A stretch of 64,000 nt of DNA from Paraburkholderia panacisoli (lineage in GTDB: Bacteria; Pseudomonadota; Gammaproteobacteria; Burkholderiales; Burkholderiaceae), in NCBI RefSeq assembly GCF_008369935.1, contig NZ_VTUZ01000017.1:62001-126000 (forward strand), given 5' to 3'. The notes under the pieces were generated by a model. The model was given only the letters and a program-made list of their open reading frames with translations, was not told the DNA's origin and searched no databases. Numbering within the stretch: position 1 is the stretch's first letter; each line of letters begins with the position of its first letter. The translations under genes were made by a program, and so were the position numbers. Of this stretch, positions 50,325 through 58,469 are shown piece after piece.

Positions 50325-51914
50325 TCAGGTCACCGGCGCCGGGTTGAACAGCGTCAACGCGTTGTGCAGCTTGAGCTTTTCCGCGCAGGTCTGTTTGCGC
50401 CCGCTCGCGACGTCGAGCATCAGGCGGAACAACTCCCAGCCCACGTCTTCGATCGACGCCGCGCCGGTGGCGATCGTGCCGGCGTTGATGTCCATCAGGT
50501 CATGCCAGCGGCGCGCCAGATCCGAGCGCGTCGCGACCTTGATGACGGGCACTTCGGCGAGGCTATACGGCGTGCCGCGGCCGGTGGTGAACACGTGCAG
50601 GTTGATGCCCGCGGCGAGTTGCAGCGTGCCGCAGATGAAATCGCTCGCCGGCGTGGCCGCGTAGATCAAACCCTTCTGGCGAACCTTTTCACCAGGCGAC
50701 AGCACCCCGGAAATCGCCGAATTGCCGGACTTGATGATCGAGCCCATCGCCTTTTCGACGATGTTCGACAAGCCGCCCTTCTTGTTGCCCGGCGTGGTGT
50801 TCGCGCTGCGGTCGGCGCCGCCGCGCTTCAGATAGTCGTCGTACCACTGCATCTCGCGGATGATCGCCGCGGCGACCTCCGCATTGGCCGCGCGCGCCGT
50901 CAGCTGATCGACGCCGTCGCGCACTTCGGTGACTTCCGAGAACATGACCGTCGCGCCGGCGCGCACCAGCAGGTCAGTCGCGAAGCCCACGGCGGGGTTC
51001 GCGGTCAGTCCGGAGAACGCGTCGCTGCCGCCGCATTGCACGCCGATCACCAGATCGGACGCCGGGCAGGTTTCGCGGCGACGATTGTTCAGGCGCTTCA
51101 GGTGGCCTTCGGCGGTTCGCATGATCGATTCGATCATCGACTGGAAGCCGACGTGCGCCTCGTCCTGCAGCACCACCACGTCGCCGTTCTGGTCGCCGTC
51201 GACATCGCCGATGTCCGCAACTTCGGCGACATTCGCGGCCGCCGCGATCGGAATCGTGCCCGGCGGCATCAGGCGCTCAGGCTGCAGCTTCTCGCAGCCG
51301 AGGCTGACCATCATCACTTCGCCGCCGAAGTTCGGATTCAGCGCGATGTTGCGCACGGTGCGGATCGGCACCATCGCGTCGGGCGCGTCGATCGCGACGC
51401 CGCAGCCGTACGTGTGGCCGAGGCTCACCACGTCGTCGACATTCGGGTAGTTCGGCAGCAACTCGGCCTTGATGCGCGTGACCGCGTGCTCGACCACGTC
51501 GGCCACGCATTGCACGGTGGTCGTGATTGCGAGAATGTTGCGCGAGCCGACCGAGCCGTCCGCATTGCGGTAGCCCTCGAACGTGTAGCCTTCCAGCGGC
51601 GGCATCTCCGGCGCCTTGACGGTGGCGATCGGCAGGTCTTCGAGTCCCGGCGGGTTCGGCATGCGGATCACGTGTTCGTTGATCCAGCTGCCCTTGGGCA
51701 AAGCCTTGAGCGCATAGCCGATCACCACGTTATAGCGGATGACCTCGTCGCCTTCGGCCAGATCGGCGAGCGCGACCTTGTGGCCTTGCGGCACGCGCTC
51801 GCGCAGCACCAGACCGTCGGGGAAAACGGCGCCCTCACCCAGACCGCCGTCGTTGACGACGATCGCGACATTGTCATTGGGGTGAACACGAATGTAGAGC
51901 GGAGATTGTTCCAT
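50325..51914 (-). CDS. garD: Galactarate dehydratase
   Basis: A 529-residue UxaA-family dehydratase. It has the N-terminal SAF-like domain (MEQSPLYIRVHPNDNVAIVV), the linker GYRNADGSVGSRNILAITTT, and the catalytic core with GHTYGCGVAI, VSLGCEKLQPERL, VIGVQCGGSDAFSGLTANPA and the Cys-containing TPASDFICGTLQLAAGINLH. This domain order and length match GarD, which turns galactarate into 5-dehydro-4-deoxyglucarate in an iron/calcium-dependent way. It opens the operon; box d lies 44 bp before its ATG. Confidence 0.95.
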   Translation of the reverse strand: MEQSPLYIRVHPNDNVAIVVNDGGLGEGAVFPDGLVLRERVPQGHKVALADLAEGDEVIRYNVVIGYALKALPKGSWINEHVIRMPNPPGLEDLPIATVKAPEMPPLEGYTFEGYRNADGSVGSRNILAITTTVQCVADVVEHAVTRIKAELLPNYPNVDDVVSLGHTYGCGVAIDAPDAMVPIRTVRNIALNPNFGGEVMMVSLGCEKLQPERLMPPGTIPIAAAANVAEVADIGDVDGDQNGDVVVLQDEAHVGFQSMIESIMRTAEGHLKRLNNRRRETCPASDLVIGVQCGGSDAFSGLTANPAVGFATDLLVRAGATVMFSEVTEVRDGVDQLTARAANAEVAAAIIREMQWYDDYLKRGGADRSANTTPGNKKGGLSNIVEKAMGSIIKSGNSAISGVLSPGEKVRQKGLIYAATPASDFICGTLQLAAGINLHVFTTGRGTPYSLAEVPVIKVATRSDLARRWHDLMDINAGTIATGAASIEDVGWELFRLMLDVASGRKQTCAEKLKLHNALTLFNPAPVT

Positions 51915-51957
51915 TGCATCGATCCTTTGGCCTTGTACGCCTGCTGCGCCAGCTATT

Positions 51958-51976
51958 CATACGTCATCCTACAACA
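51958..51976 (-). promoter_or_regulatory. Hexuronate-regulon box d, garD promoter
   Basis: On the minus strand TGTTGTAGGATGACGTATG. It ends 43 bp upstream of the garD ATG and covers the likely -10 (TATGAAT). The sister box for kdgD is 80 bp away in the same divergent region. Confidence 0.75.
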
Positions 51977-52056
51977 TGGAAGTTGGCAAGGATGTTCCGT
52001 ATTTACCCTATGACCAGCATTATGCCGCGAAAACCCCGTTGAGTTACCCGTTTTGT

Positions 52057-52075
52057 TGTTGTACGATGACGTATA
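52057..52075 (+). promoter_or_regulatory. Hexuronate-regulon box c, kdgD promoter
   Basis: TGTTGTACGATGACGTATA, 62 bp upstream of the kdgD ATG. Its right end merges into a -10-like TATAAG, consistent with repression by occlusion. Confidence 0.75.
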
Positions 52076-52137
52076 AGAAATCTCCATTTCGATTGAATCT
52101 CTACTAATCGACTCACACCGACGCCCGGATACTCATC

Positions 52138-53055
52138 ATGACGACACCGCAGGAACTGAAGCAGATCGTTTCGGAAGGTCTTCTGTCCTTCCCCGTTACC
52201 GACTTTGACGCACAAGGCGACTTCCGCGCCGACACGTATGCAGAACGCCTCGAATGGCTCGCACCGTACGGCGCTTCGGCGCTGTTCGTCGCCGGCGGCA
52301 CGGGTGAATTCTTCTCGCTGACGCACGACGACTATTCGAAGGTCGTGCGCACCGCCACCGAAGTCTGCAAAGGCAAGGTGCCGATCCTGGCCGGCGCGGG
52401 CGGCCCGACCCGCGTCGCGATCGCCTACGCGAAGGAAGCCGAGCGCCACGGCGCGAACGGCATTCTGCTGATGCCGCACTACCTGACGGAAGCTTGCCAG
52501 GAAGGCATCGCCGCGCACGCGGAAGAAGTCTGCAAGGCCGTGCCGAACATGGGCGTGATCATCTACAACCGCGCCAACTCGAAGCTGAATGCCGACATGC
52601 TCGAAGGTCTGGCCGAGCGCTGCCCGAACCTGATCGGCTTCAAGGACGGCGTGGGCGAGATCGAAAACATGGTGACGATCCGCCGCCGCCTGGGCGACCG
52701 TTTCTCGTACCTCGGCGGCCTGCCGACCGCGGAAGTCTATGCCGCCGCCTACAAGGCGCTGGGCGTGCCGGTGTACTCGTCGGCGGTGTTCAACTTCATT
52801 CCGAAGACCGCGATGGACTTCTACCGCGCGATCGCGGCGGACGACCACGCAACGGTCGGCAAGCTGATCGACGAATTCTTCCTGCCGTACCTGAAGATCC
52901 GCAACCGCCGCGCAGGCTACGCGGTCAGCATCGTGAAGGCAGGTGCGAAACTGGTCGGCCATAGCGCCGGCCCGGTGCGCGCACCGCTGACCGACCTGAC
53001 CGGCGAAGAGATGGAACAGCTCGACGCGCTCATCAAGAAGCTCGGACCGCAGTAA
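52138..53055 (+). CDS. kdgD: 5-dehydro-4-deoxyglucarate dehydratase
   Basis: A 305-residue member of the DapA/NAL TIM-barrel superfamily. LSFPVTDFDAQGDFRADTYA, FVAGGTGEFFSLTHDDYSKV, VIIYNRANSKLNADMLEGLA with the active-site Tyr, and the Schiff-base Lys169 in IGFKDGVGEIENM identify KdgD rather than DapA. It decarboxylates and dehydrates 5-dehydro-4-deoxyglucarate to 2-oxoglutarate semialdehyde. It is divergent from garD and followed by an aldarate permease gene. A terminator-like hairpin at 53130 separates the two. Confidence 0.95.
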   Translation: MTTPQELKQIVSEGLLSFPVTDFDAQGDFRADTYAERLEWLAPYGASALFVAGGTGEFFSLTHDDYSKVVRTATEVCKGKVPILAGAGGPTRVAIAYAKEAERHGANGILLMPHYLTEACQEGIAAHAEEVCKAVPNMGVIIYNRANSKLNADMLEGLAERCPNLIGFKDGVGEIENMVTIRRRLGDRFSYLGGLPTAEVYAAAYKALGVPVYSSAVFNFIPKTAMDFYRAIAADDHATVGKLIDEFFLPYLKIRNRRAGYAVSIVKAGAKLVGHSAGPVRAPLTDLTGEEMEQLDALIKKLGPQ

Positions 53056-53129
53056 TTCGCCGGCGCAACTGCCGGGACGAACATCCGGCAGACACAGGCG
53101 AAAAGGCCGTAAGGACGGCCGCGCAACGA

Positions 53130-53165
53130 GCGCCCGGGGACGGCAACGTCGCCGGGCGTTTTTTG
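53130..53165 (+). terminator. Terminator after kdgD
   Basis: GCGCCCGG and CCGGGCG(T) with an inner ACG/CGT stem, followed by TTTTTT, 75 nt after the kdgD stop. It likely ends the kdgD transcript or attenuates expression of the downstream permease gene. Confidence 0.7.
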
Positions 53166-53347
53166 TAGCGCGACGGGCGTTGCATGCCGGCGCCCGCCGC
53201 TTCACGCGAACGGGCCGCCGCGCGCGACGCTGCACGCGAAGCCGCACCGTCCCTGATCGCCAAACGTATCGACCAAGGCCGCGACGCTCGATTGCGCCGC
53301 CCGGCCAGGGAGCCCGCTCCCTTGCACAACAATTTCAGGAGATGACC

Positions 53348-54706
53348 ATGGACATGAGCCGCACGGCGAATCCCGCCGACGCCGCCACGCGCACCAAAGT
53401 CCGCTACGCGATCCTGCTGCTGATCTTTCTGATCACCACGCTCAACTACGCGGACCGCGCGACGCTCTCGGTGACCGGCTCGGCGATGCGCACCGCGTTC
53501 AGCTTCGACGCGATCCGCATGGGCTACATTTTCTCCGCGTTCAGCTGGGCCTACGTGCTGTCGCAACTGCCGGCCGGCTGGCTGCTGGACCGCTTCGGCG
53601 CGCGGCGCGTGTACGCGGCGAGCATTTTCCTGTGGTCTCTGTTCACGCTGCTGCAAAGCTCGATCGGCCTGCTCGGCAGTGCGGGCGCAGCCGTGGCCGC
53701 GCTGTTCGTGCTGCGTTTCGCGATGGGCGCGGCGGAATCGCCGGCGTTCCCGGCGAACGCAAAGGTGGTGGCGAGCTGGTTCCCGACCAACGAACGCGGC
53801 ACCGCGTCGGCCATTTTCAACGCGGCGCAATATTTCGCCGCGGTCGTGTTCACGCCGCTGATGGCGTGGCTCACCCACGCGTTCGGCTGGCAGGCGGTCT
53901 ACGTGGTGATGGGCGCGATCGGGCTGGCGCTCGCCGTCACCTGGCTGAAGGTGATGAAGAATCCCGCCGACCATCCGCGCGTGTCGCGCGCCGAACTGGA
54001 GTACATCCAGAACGGCGGCGGCGTCGTCACCGGCCACAATGGCAACAAGAATGCGCGCTCGAACGCGATCGAAAACGCCGGCGGCTGGTCGCTGGTGCGT
54101 CAGCTGCTCGGCAACCGCATGCTGCTCGGCGTCTATCTCGCGCAGTACTGCATCAACGTGCTGACCTACTTCTTCCTGACCTGGTTTCCGATCTATCTCG
54201 TGCAGGCGCGCGGCATGACGATCCTGCAAGCGGGCCTCGTGGCGTCGCTGCCGGCGATCTGCGGCTTCTCGGGCGGCGTGCTCGGCGGCGTGCTGTCGGA
54301 CGGACTGATCCGGCGCGGCTGCTCGCTGACGGTGGCGCGCAAGGTGCCGATCGTCGGCGGGATGCTGCTGTCGGTGAGCATCATCGGCTGCAACTACGTG
54401 TCGACCGACTGGATCGTGGTCGCGCTGATGTCGCTCGCGTTCTTCGGCAAAGGCATCGGCGCGCTCGGCTGGGCAGTCGTCGCCGATACGTCGCCGAAGG
54501 AAGCGCTCGGCCTGTCGGGCGCGATCTTCAACATGTTCGGCAACGTGGCGGGCATCGTCACGCCGATCGTGATCGGCTACCTGGTCGCGCGCACCGGCTC
54601 GTTCAACGGCGCGCTGGTGTTCGTCGGCGCGAACGCGCTGCTCACGGTGTTCAGCTACCTCGTGATCGTCAAGGACATCAAACGGGTCGAGCTGCGCCGG
54701 GCCTGA
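53348..54706 (+). CDS. MFS permease for aldarates (GudP/GarP-like, ACS family)
   Basis: A 452-residue 12-TM transporter. The ATG at 53348 is 6 nt after AGGAG; two further in-frame ATGs flank it. TM1 LITTLNYADRATLSVTGSAM and the loop QLPAGWLLDRFGARRVYAA match the anion:cation symporter family, with RFAMGAAESPAFPANAKVVA as its second signature. The neighbours (kdgD before, regulator after) point to galactarate/glucarate or hexuronate uptake by proton symport. Confidence 0.93.
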   Translation: MDMSRTANPADAATRTKVRYAILLLIFLITTLNYADRATLSVTGSAMRTAFSFDAIRMGYIFSAFSWAYVLSQLPAGWLLDRFGARRVYAASIFLWSLFTLLQSSIGLLGSAGAAVAALFVLRFAMGAAESPAFPANAKVVASWFPTNERGTASAIFNAAQYFAAVVFTPLMAWLTHAFGWQAVYVVMGAIGLALAVTWLKVMKNPADHPRVSRAELEYIQNGGGVVTGHNGNKNARSNAIENAGGWSLVRQLLGNRMLLGVYLAQYCINVLTYFFLTWFPIYLVQARGMTILQAGLVASLPAICGFSGGVLGGVLSDGLIRRGCSLTVARKVPIVGGMLLSVSIIGCNYVSTDWIVVALMSLAFFGKGIGALGWAVVADTSPKEALGLSGAIFNMFGNVAGIVTPIVIGYLVARTGSFNGALVFVGANALLTVFSYLVIVKDIKRVELRRA

Positions 54707-54831
54707 TCGAGGCGCGGTTATCGTACTTCCGGGGCGTCGGGACGAGCACTGTCTTTGCGCCGTCTGGCGCCCCACGGCGCGCTTTTCCGCCATGCAGGGC
54801 GCGCGCGCCGAAAATGATCTGGCATTTATAT

Positions 54832-54858
54832 AATCAGTCGTCAGACGACGGTATAATG
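54832..54858. promoter_or_regulatory. Probable autoregulatory box of the FadR-family regulator
   Basis: On the minus strand CATTATACCGTCGTCTGACG shares TTATA-N2-GTCGTC with the garL box. The core GTCGTC-A-GACGAC is symmetric. It lies about 50-70 bp before the regulator's ATG. Weaker than boxes a-f. Confidence 0.45.
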
Positions 54859-54904
54859 AATCGCAGGGCGTATCTGCAACTATCTGGTTCAAGGGGCGTT
54901 TTCG

Positions 54905-55648
54905 ATGGCTACACCACTGGCATCCGCGGCACCGCCACGACGCGCTCGCAATCTTGCCGAGTTCGTCGTGAATTACGTCACCGAGCAGATCGCGAGCAAT
55001 GCGCTGAAGCCGGGCGACAAACTGCCGACCGAATCACAACTGATGGTCACGCTGAGCGTGAGCCGCACGGTGATCCGCGAAGCGATTTCACGCCTGCAGG
55101 CAGGCAAGGTCATCGAGACGCGGCACGGCATCGGCAGCTTCGTGCTGGAGCCGCAGCGCGAAAAGCTGGGCATCGACATGGTGCCCGCCACCACGCTGCG
55201 CGACGTGCTTTCCATCCTCGAACTGCGTATCAGCCTCGAAACGGAGTGCGCCGGGCTCGCCGCGCAGCGCGCGAAACCGGAAGACCTCGCGCGCATGCGC
55301 ACCGCGCTCGACGCGATCGAAGCCACCCGCCACAACGGGCTGGATAGTGTCGACGCCGACCTGCAGTTCCATATCTCGGTCGCGCGCGCTACGGGCAACC
55401 GCTATTTCGTCGACATCCTCACGCAAATGGGCAGCGCGCTGATTCCGCGCAACCGGCTCGACTCGGCGGGCATTGCGCGCGCGGAGCCGGATGCCTATCT
55501 GTCGCTCGTCAATCTCGAACACGAAAGCATTCTCGAAGCGATCACGCGGCATGACGCGGAAGGCGCGCGCGCGGCCATGCGCATGCATCTGTCCAATAGT
55601 CGCGAACGCTTGCGGCGCGCAAACGAGGCCGCCGACGCGAATAGCTGA
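54905..55648 (+). CDS. FadR-subfamily GntR regulator of hexuronate/aldarate catabolism
   Basis: A 247-residue regulator: winged helix at about residues 20-85 (VTEQIASNALKPGDKLPTES; LSVSRTVIREAISRLQAGKV) and a FadR-type helical ligand domain (RDVLSILELRISLETECAGL; DLQFHISVARATGNRYFVDI; LVNLEHESILEAITRHDAEG with the metal-binding Asp/His pattern). Location amid the galacturonate genes and the repeated boxes make it the obvious regulator. A FadR-type aldarate/uronate regulator named GguR is known in proteobacteria; equivalence is likely but not proven. Ligand would be an aldarate such as galactarate. Confidence 0.9.
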   Translation: MATPLASAAPPRRARNLAEFVVNYVTEQIASNALKPGDKLPTESQLMVTLSVSRTVIREAISRLQAGKVIETRHGIGSFVLEPQREKLGIDMVPATTLRDVLSILELRISLETECAGLAAQRAKPEDLARMRTALDAIEATRHNGLDSVDADLQFHISVARATGNRYFVDILTQMGSALIPRNRLDSAGIARAEPDAYLSLVNLEHESILEAITRHDAEGARAAMRMHLSNSRERLRRANEAADANS

Positions 55649-55701
55649 AGCACATAGCGCAAGCGTCGCGCTTAAGTTCGCGCTGCACGTACGCAGCACG
55701 C

Positions 55702-55739
55702 AAAAAAATGGCCGGGGAGACTCTCCCCGGCCATTTTTT
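55702..55739. terminator. Bidirectional terminator between convergent genes
   Basis: A-run, then TGGCCGGGGAG, loop ACT, CTCCCCGGCCA, then T-run: an 11-bp GC-rich perfect stem with A6/T6 flanks. It serves the regulator gene on the plus strand and the aldehyde dehydrogenase gene on the minus strand. Confidence 0.9.
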
Positions 55740-55795
55740 ATTCCGCTTCTGCCCGCAGCCCCGTGATCTACCGGGGCCGCGAGCCCAACACCGGC

Positions 55796-57379
55796 TCAAC
55801 CGCGCGTGATCTCGCCGTCGCGACGACGCCACAGATCCAGCGGGTTGCCATCGGCCAGCGCTTGCGGCAACAGATCCGCCGGGAAGTCCTGGTAGCACAC
55901 CGGGCGCAGGAAGCGCTCGATCGACGTGGTGCCGACCGACGTCGCGCGGCTGTCCGACGTAGCCGGGAACGGGCCGCCGTGCACCATCGCATGCGACACC
56001 TCGACGCCCGTCGGGAAGCCGTTGACCAGAATGCGACCGGCTTTGCGCTCGAGAATCGGCACCAGCTTCTTCGCTGCGGCGATATCGGCGCTGTCCATCT
56101 GCAGCGTCGCGGTCAACTGGCCGGCAAAGTGCTCGGCAACCGCCAGCAGTTCCTGCTCATCCTTGCAACGCACGATGGTCGACACCGGTCCGAACACCTC
56201 GTCTTCGAGCGCCGGGTTCGCGAGGAACGTCTGCGCATCGGTCACGAACAGCGCCGCGCGCGCCTGCGTCGGGCCGGTTGCATCAACGCCGCGCGCCACC
56301 GCTTCGACGCCTCGGGTCGCCGTCAGCTTGCTCTCGCCGTCCTGATACGCCGCGTGAATGCCGGCGGTCAGCATGGTCTGGGCCGGTTTGCCGCCCAGCG
56401 CTTCGGACGCCGTGGCGACGAAGCCCTTCAGCGCATCGCTGTCGATCGCGATCGCGAGGCCCGGGTTGGTACAGAACTGGCCCGCGCCCAGCACGAGCGA
56501 ATCGACGAAACCGCGTGCGATGCCGTCGCCGCGTTGCGCCAGCGCGTTCGGCAGGATGAACACGGGGTTGATGCTGCTCATCTCCGCGTAGACCGGAATC
56601 GGCTCGGCGCGCGCCGCCGCGACGCGCATCAGCGACGTGCCGCCCGCGCGCGAACCGGTGAAGCCGACCGCCTTGATCGCCGGATGCGACACCAGCGCTT
56701 CGCCGACCAGATTGCCGGCGCCGACGATCAGCGAGAACACGCCTTCAGGCAAGTCCATATCCTGCGCGACACGCTGAATCACGCGGCCGACCATTTCCGA
56801 CGTGCCGAGGTGGGCGCGGTGCGCCTTCACCACGACCGGGCAGCCGGCCGCGAGTGCCGCGGCCGTATCGCCGCCCGCCACCGAAAACGCGAGCGGGAAG
56901 TTGCTGGCGCCGAACACCGCGACCGGGCCGAGCGCGATTTTCTGCATGCGCAGATCCGAGCGCGGCAGCGGCTTGCGCTCCGGCAGCGGCGAGTCGAGCG
57001 TCGCGGCGAGCCATTGGCCTGCGCGTACGACTTGCGCGAACAGTTTGAGCTGGCCGGTCGTGCGGCCGCGCTCGCCTTCGAGACGCGCCTTCGGCAGACC
57101 GGATTCCTGATGCGCACGCTCGATCAGCGCGTCGCCCAAAGCGGTGATACCGTCGGCAATGCGTTCGAGAAATTCGGCGCGCACCGTGAGCGGCAATGCC
57201 CGGTACGGGTCGAACGCCTGCTGCGCCAGCTCGCACGCCCGCTCGACCTGGGCGACGCCGCCGCTGCCGAAAACCGGTTCGGCGATCGCCGAACCCGTGG
57301 CGGGATTGAACGCGTGCAGTGGTTGTTCCTCGCCGCGCACTGCCTGGCGGCCGATCAGCATTTCGCCGGTAATAGACAT
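55796..57379 (-). CDS. 2-oxoglutarate semialdehyde dehydrogenase (aldehyde dehydrogenase family)
   Basis: A 527-residue ALDH. GPVAVFGASNFPLAFSVAGG is the coenzyme loop, VVKAHRAHLGTSEMVGRVIQ and VGFTGSRAGGTSLM follow, the Glu is in YAEMSSINPVFIL, and the catalytic Cys is in VLGAGQFCTNPGLAI. This set is of the long NADP-type ketoglutarate-semialdehyde dehydrogenase group. It completes the KdgD branch by oxidising 2-oxoglutarate semialdehyde to 2-oxoglutarate. It is divergent from garL; box e lies 29 bp before its ATG, and a GGAAAG ribosome site is present. Confidence 0.93.
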   Translation of the reverse strand: MSITGEMLIGRQAVRGEEQPLHAFNPATGSAIAEPVFGSGGVAQVERACELAQQAFDPYRALPLTVRAEFLERIADGITALGDALIERAHQESGLPKARLEGERGRTTGQLKLFAQVVRAGQWLAATLDSPLPERKPLPRSDLRMQKIALGPVAVFGASNFPLAFSVAGGDTAAALAAGCPVVVKAHRAHLGTSEMVGRVIQRVAQDMDLPEGVFSLIVGAGNLVGEALVSHPAIKAVGFTGSRAGGTSLMRVAAARAEPIPVYAEMSSINPVFILPNALAQRGDGIARGFVDSLVLGAGQFCTNPGLAIAIDSDALKGFVATASEALGGKPAQTMLTAGIHAAYQDGESKLTATRGVEAVARGVDATGPTQARAALFVTDAQTFLANPALEDEVFGPVSTIVRCKDEQELLAVAEHFAGQLTATLQMDSADIAAAKKLVPILERKAGRILVNGFPTGVEVSHAMVHGGPFPATSDSRATSVGTTSIERFLRPVCYQDFPADLLPQALADGNPLDLWRRRDGEITRG

Positions 57380-57408
57380 TTTCGCTTTCCTTGAATGAAC
57401 GCCCTAGA

Positions 57409-57427
57409 TATAAGTCATCCTACAACA
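57409..57427 (-). promoter_or_regulatory. Hexuronate-regulon box e, aldehyde dehydrogenase promoter
   Basis: On the minus strand TGTTGTAGGATGACTTATA, differing from box d by two bases. It overlaps a -10-like TTATAT and is 29 bp from the ATG. Confidence 0.75.
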
Positions 57428-57526
57428 TCCAGCACCCTCCACGCAACCTGAAACGCTTGTCTGGTGGGGAATTCGGGTTTACGTGGCCGTTACAACCAGA
57501 GAGCCTGGTGCTAATCTGGCAAAAGA

Positions 57527-57545
57527 CATACGACGACCTATAACA
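57527..57545 (-). promoter_or_regulatory. Hexuronate-regulon box f, garL promoter
   Basis: TGTTATAGGTCGTCGTATG on the minus strand, i.e. CATACGACGACCTATAACA in the direction of garL. The inner TATAAC is a plausible -10 with TGGCAA 16 bp upstream as -35. It ends 57 bp before the garL ATG. Confidence 0.7.
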
Positions 57546-57602
57546 TAGCGCATAGCCGTCGCCGCAGCTCGCCCGATCCATTGCCGTTCGAGGAGATATC
57601 GC

Positions 57603-58403
57603 ATGCCAGCCGTCACGCCTTACCAGGCCCTACCCAACCGCTTTCGCGGCGCCGTCCGCGGCGGTGAAACCCAGATTGGCTGCTGGGCGTCGCTCGCCAG
57701 TCCGATCGTCACGGAACTGCTGGGCGTGATCGGTTTCGACTGGATGCTGCTGGACGCCGAACACGCGCCGAACGACGTGCTCACGCTGATCCCCCAGCTG
57801 ATGTCGCTCAAGGACAGCGCGAGCGCGCCGGTCGTACGGCCGCCGGCCAACGACAGCGTGTTCATCAAACGGCTGCTCGATAGCGGCTTCTCAAATTTCC
57901 TCGTGCCGTTCATCGAAAGCGGTGAAGACGCGGCCCGCGCGGTCGCCGCGACGCGCTACCCGCCGCAGGGCATTCGCGGCGTGTCGGTGAGCCATCGCGG
58001 CAACCGCTTTGCGACCGTGGGCGACTACTTCGAGCAAGCCAACGACAACGTTTGCGTAATCGTGCAGATCGAAAGCCGCAAGGCGGTCGACTCGATCGAC
58101 GAGATTCTCGCGGTGGACGGCGTCGACGCGGTCTTCGTCGGCCCGTCGGATCTCGCGGCCGGCTACGGCCATCTCGGCAACCCGAACCATCCTGAAGTAC
58201 AACGGGCGATCGCGCGTGTTTTCGAGCGCGCGCAGGCGGCCGGCAAATCGAGCGGCATTCTCGCGCCGGTGCAGGCCGACGCAGAACGCTATCTGGCGAT
58301 GGGCTGCCGCATCGTCGCGGTCTGCGCGGACATGGGCCTCTTGAAAAACGCCGCGCAGACGGTTCAGAAACACTTCATGCAGAAACCGGCGGGCCAAGGC
58401 TGA
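57603..58403 (+). CDS. garL: 2-dehydro-3-deoxyglucarate aldolase (HpcH/HpaI family)
   Basis: A 266-residue TIM-barrel aldolase with a good ribosome site (GAGGAGATATCGC). QIGCWASLASPIVTELLGVI, FDWMLLDAEHAPNDVL (substrate Asp/His), APVVRPPANDSVFIKRLLD with the Arg, the metal-binding Glu in IVQIESRKAVDSIDEIL and Asp in VFVGPSDLAAGYG are all present. It cleaves 5-dehydro-4-deoxyglucarate (and the 2-dehydro isomer) to pyruvate and tartronate semialdehyde. It is followed after 66 bp by garR on the same strand. Confidence 0.94.
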   Translation: MPAVTPYQALPNRFRGAVRGGETQIGCWASLASPIVTELLGVIGFDWMLLDAEHAPNDVLTLIPQLMSLKDSASAPVVRPPANDSVFIKRLLDSGFSNFLVPFIESGEDAARAVAATRYPPQGIRGVSVSHRGNRFATVGDYFEQANDNVCVIVQIESRKAVDSIDEILAVDGVDAVFVGPSDLAAGYGHLGNPNHPEVQRAIARVFERAQAAGKSSGILAPVQADAERYLAMGCRIVAVCADMGLLKNAAQTVQKHFMQKPAGQG

Positions 58404-58469
58404 ACCTGGGTCCAAACCAGGCGTCAGTCAGCCGCAAACACGGCCGCAATGACATCTTCGGAGCATTCC

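Noticed and set aside
53033..54892. 619-codon open frame opposite the MFS permease gene
   Set aside because: Composition is dominated by Arg, Ala and His, with no hydrophobic core or motif; it is a shadow of the permease gene.
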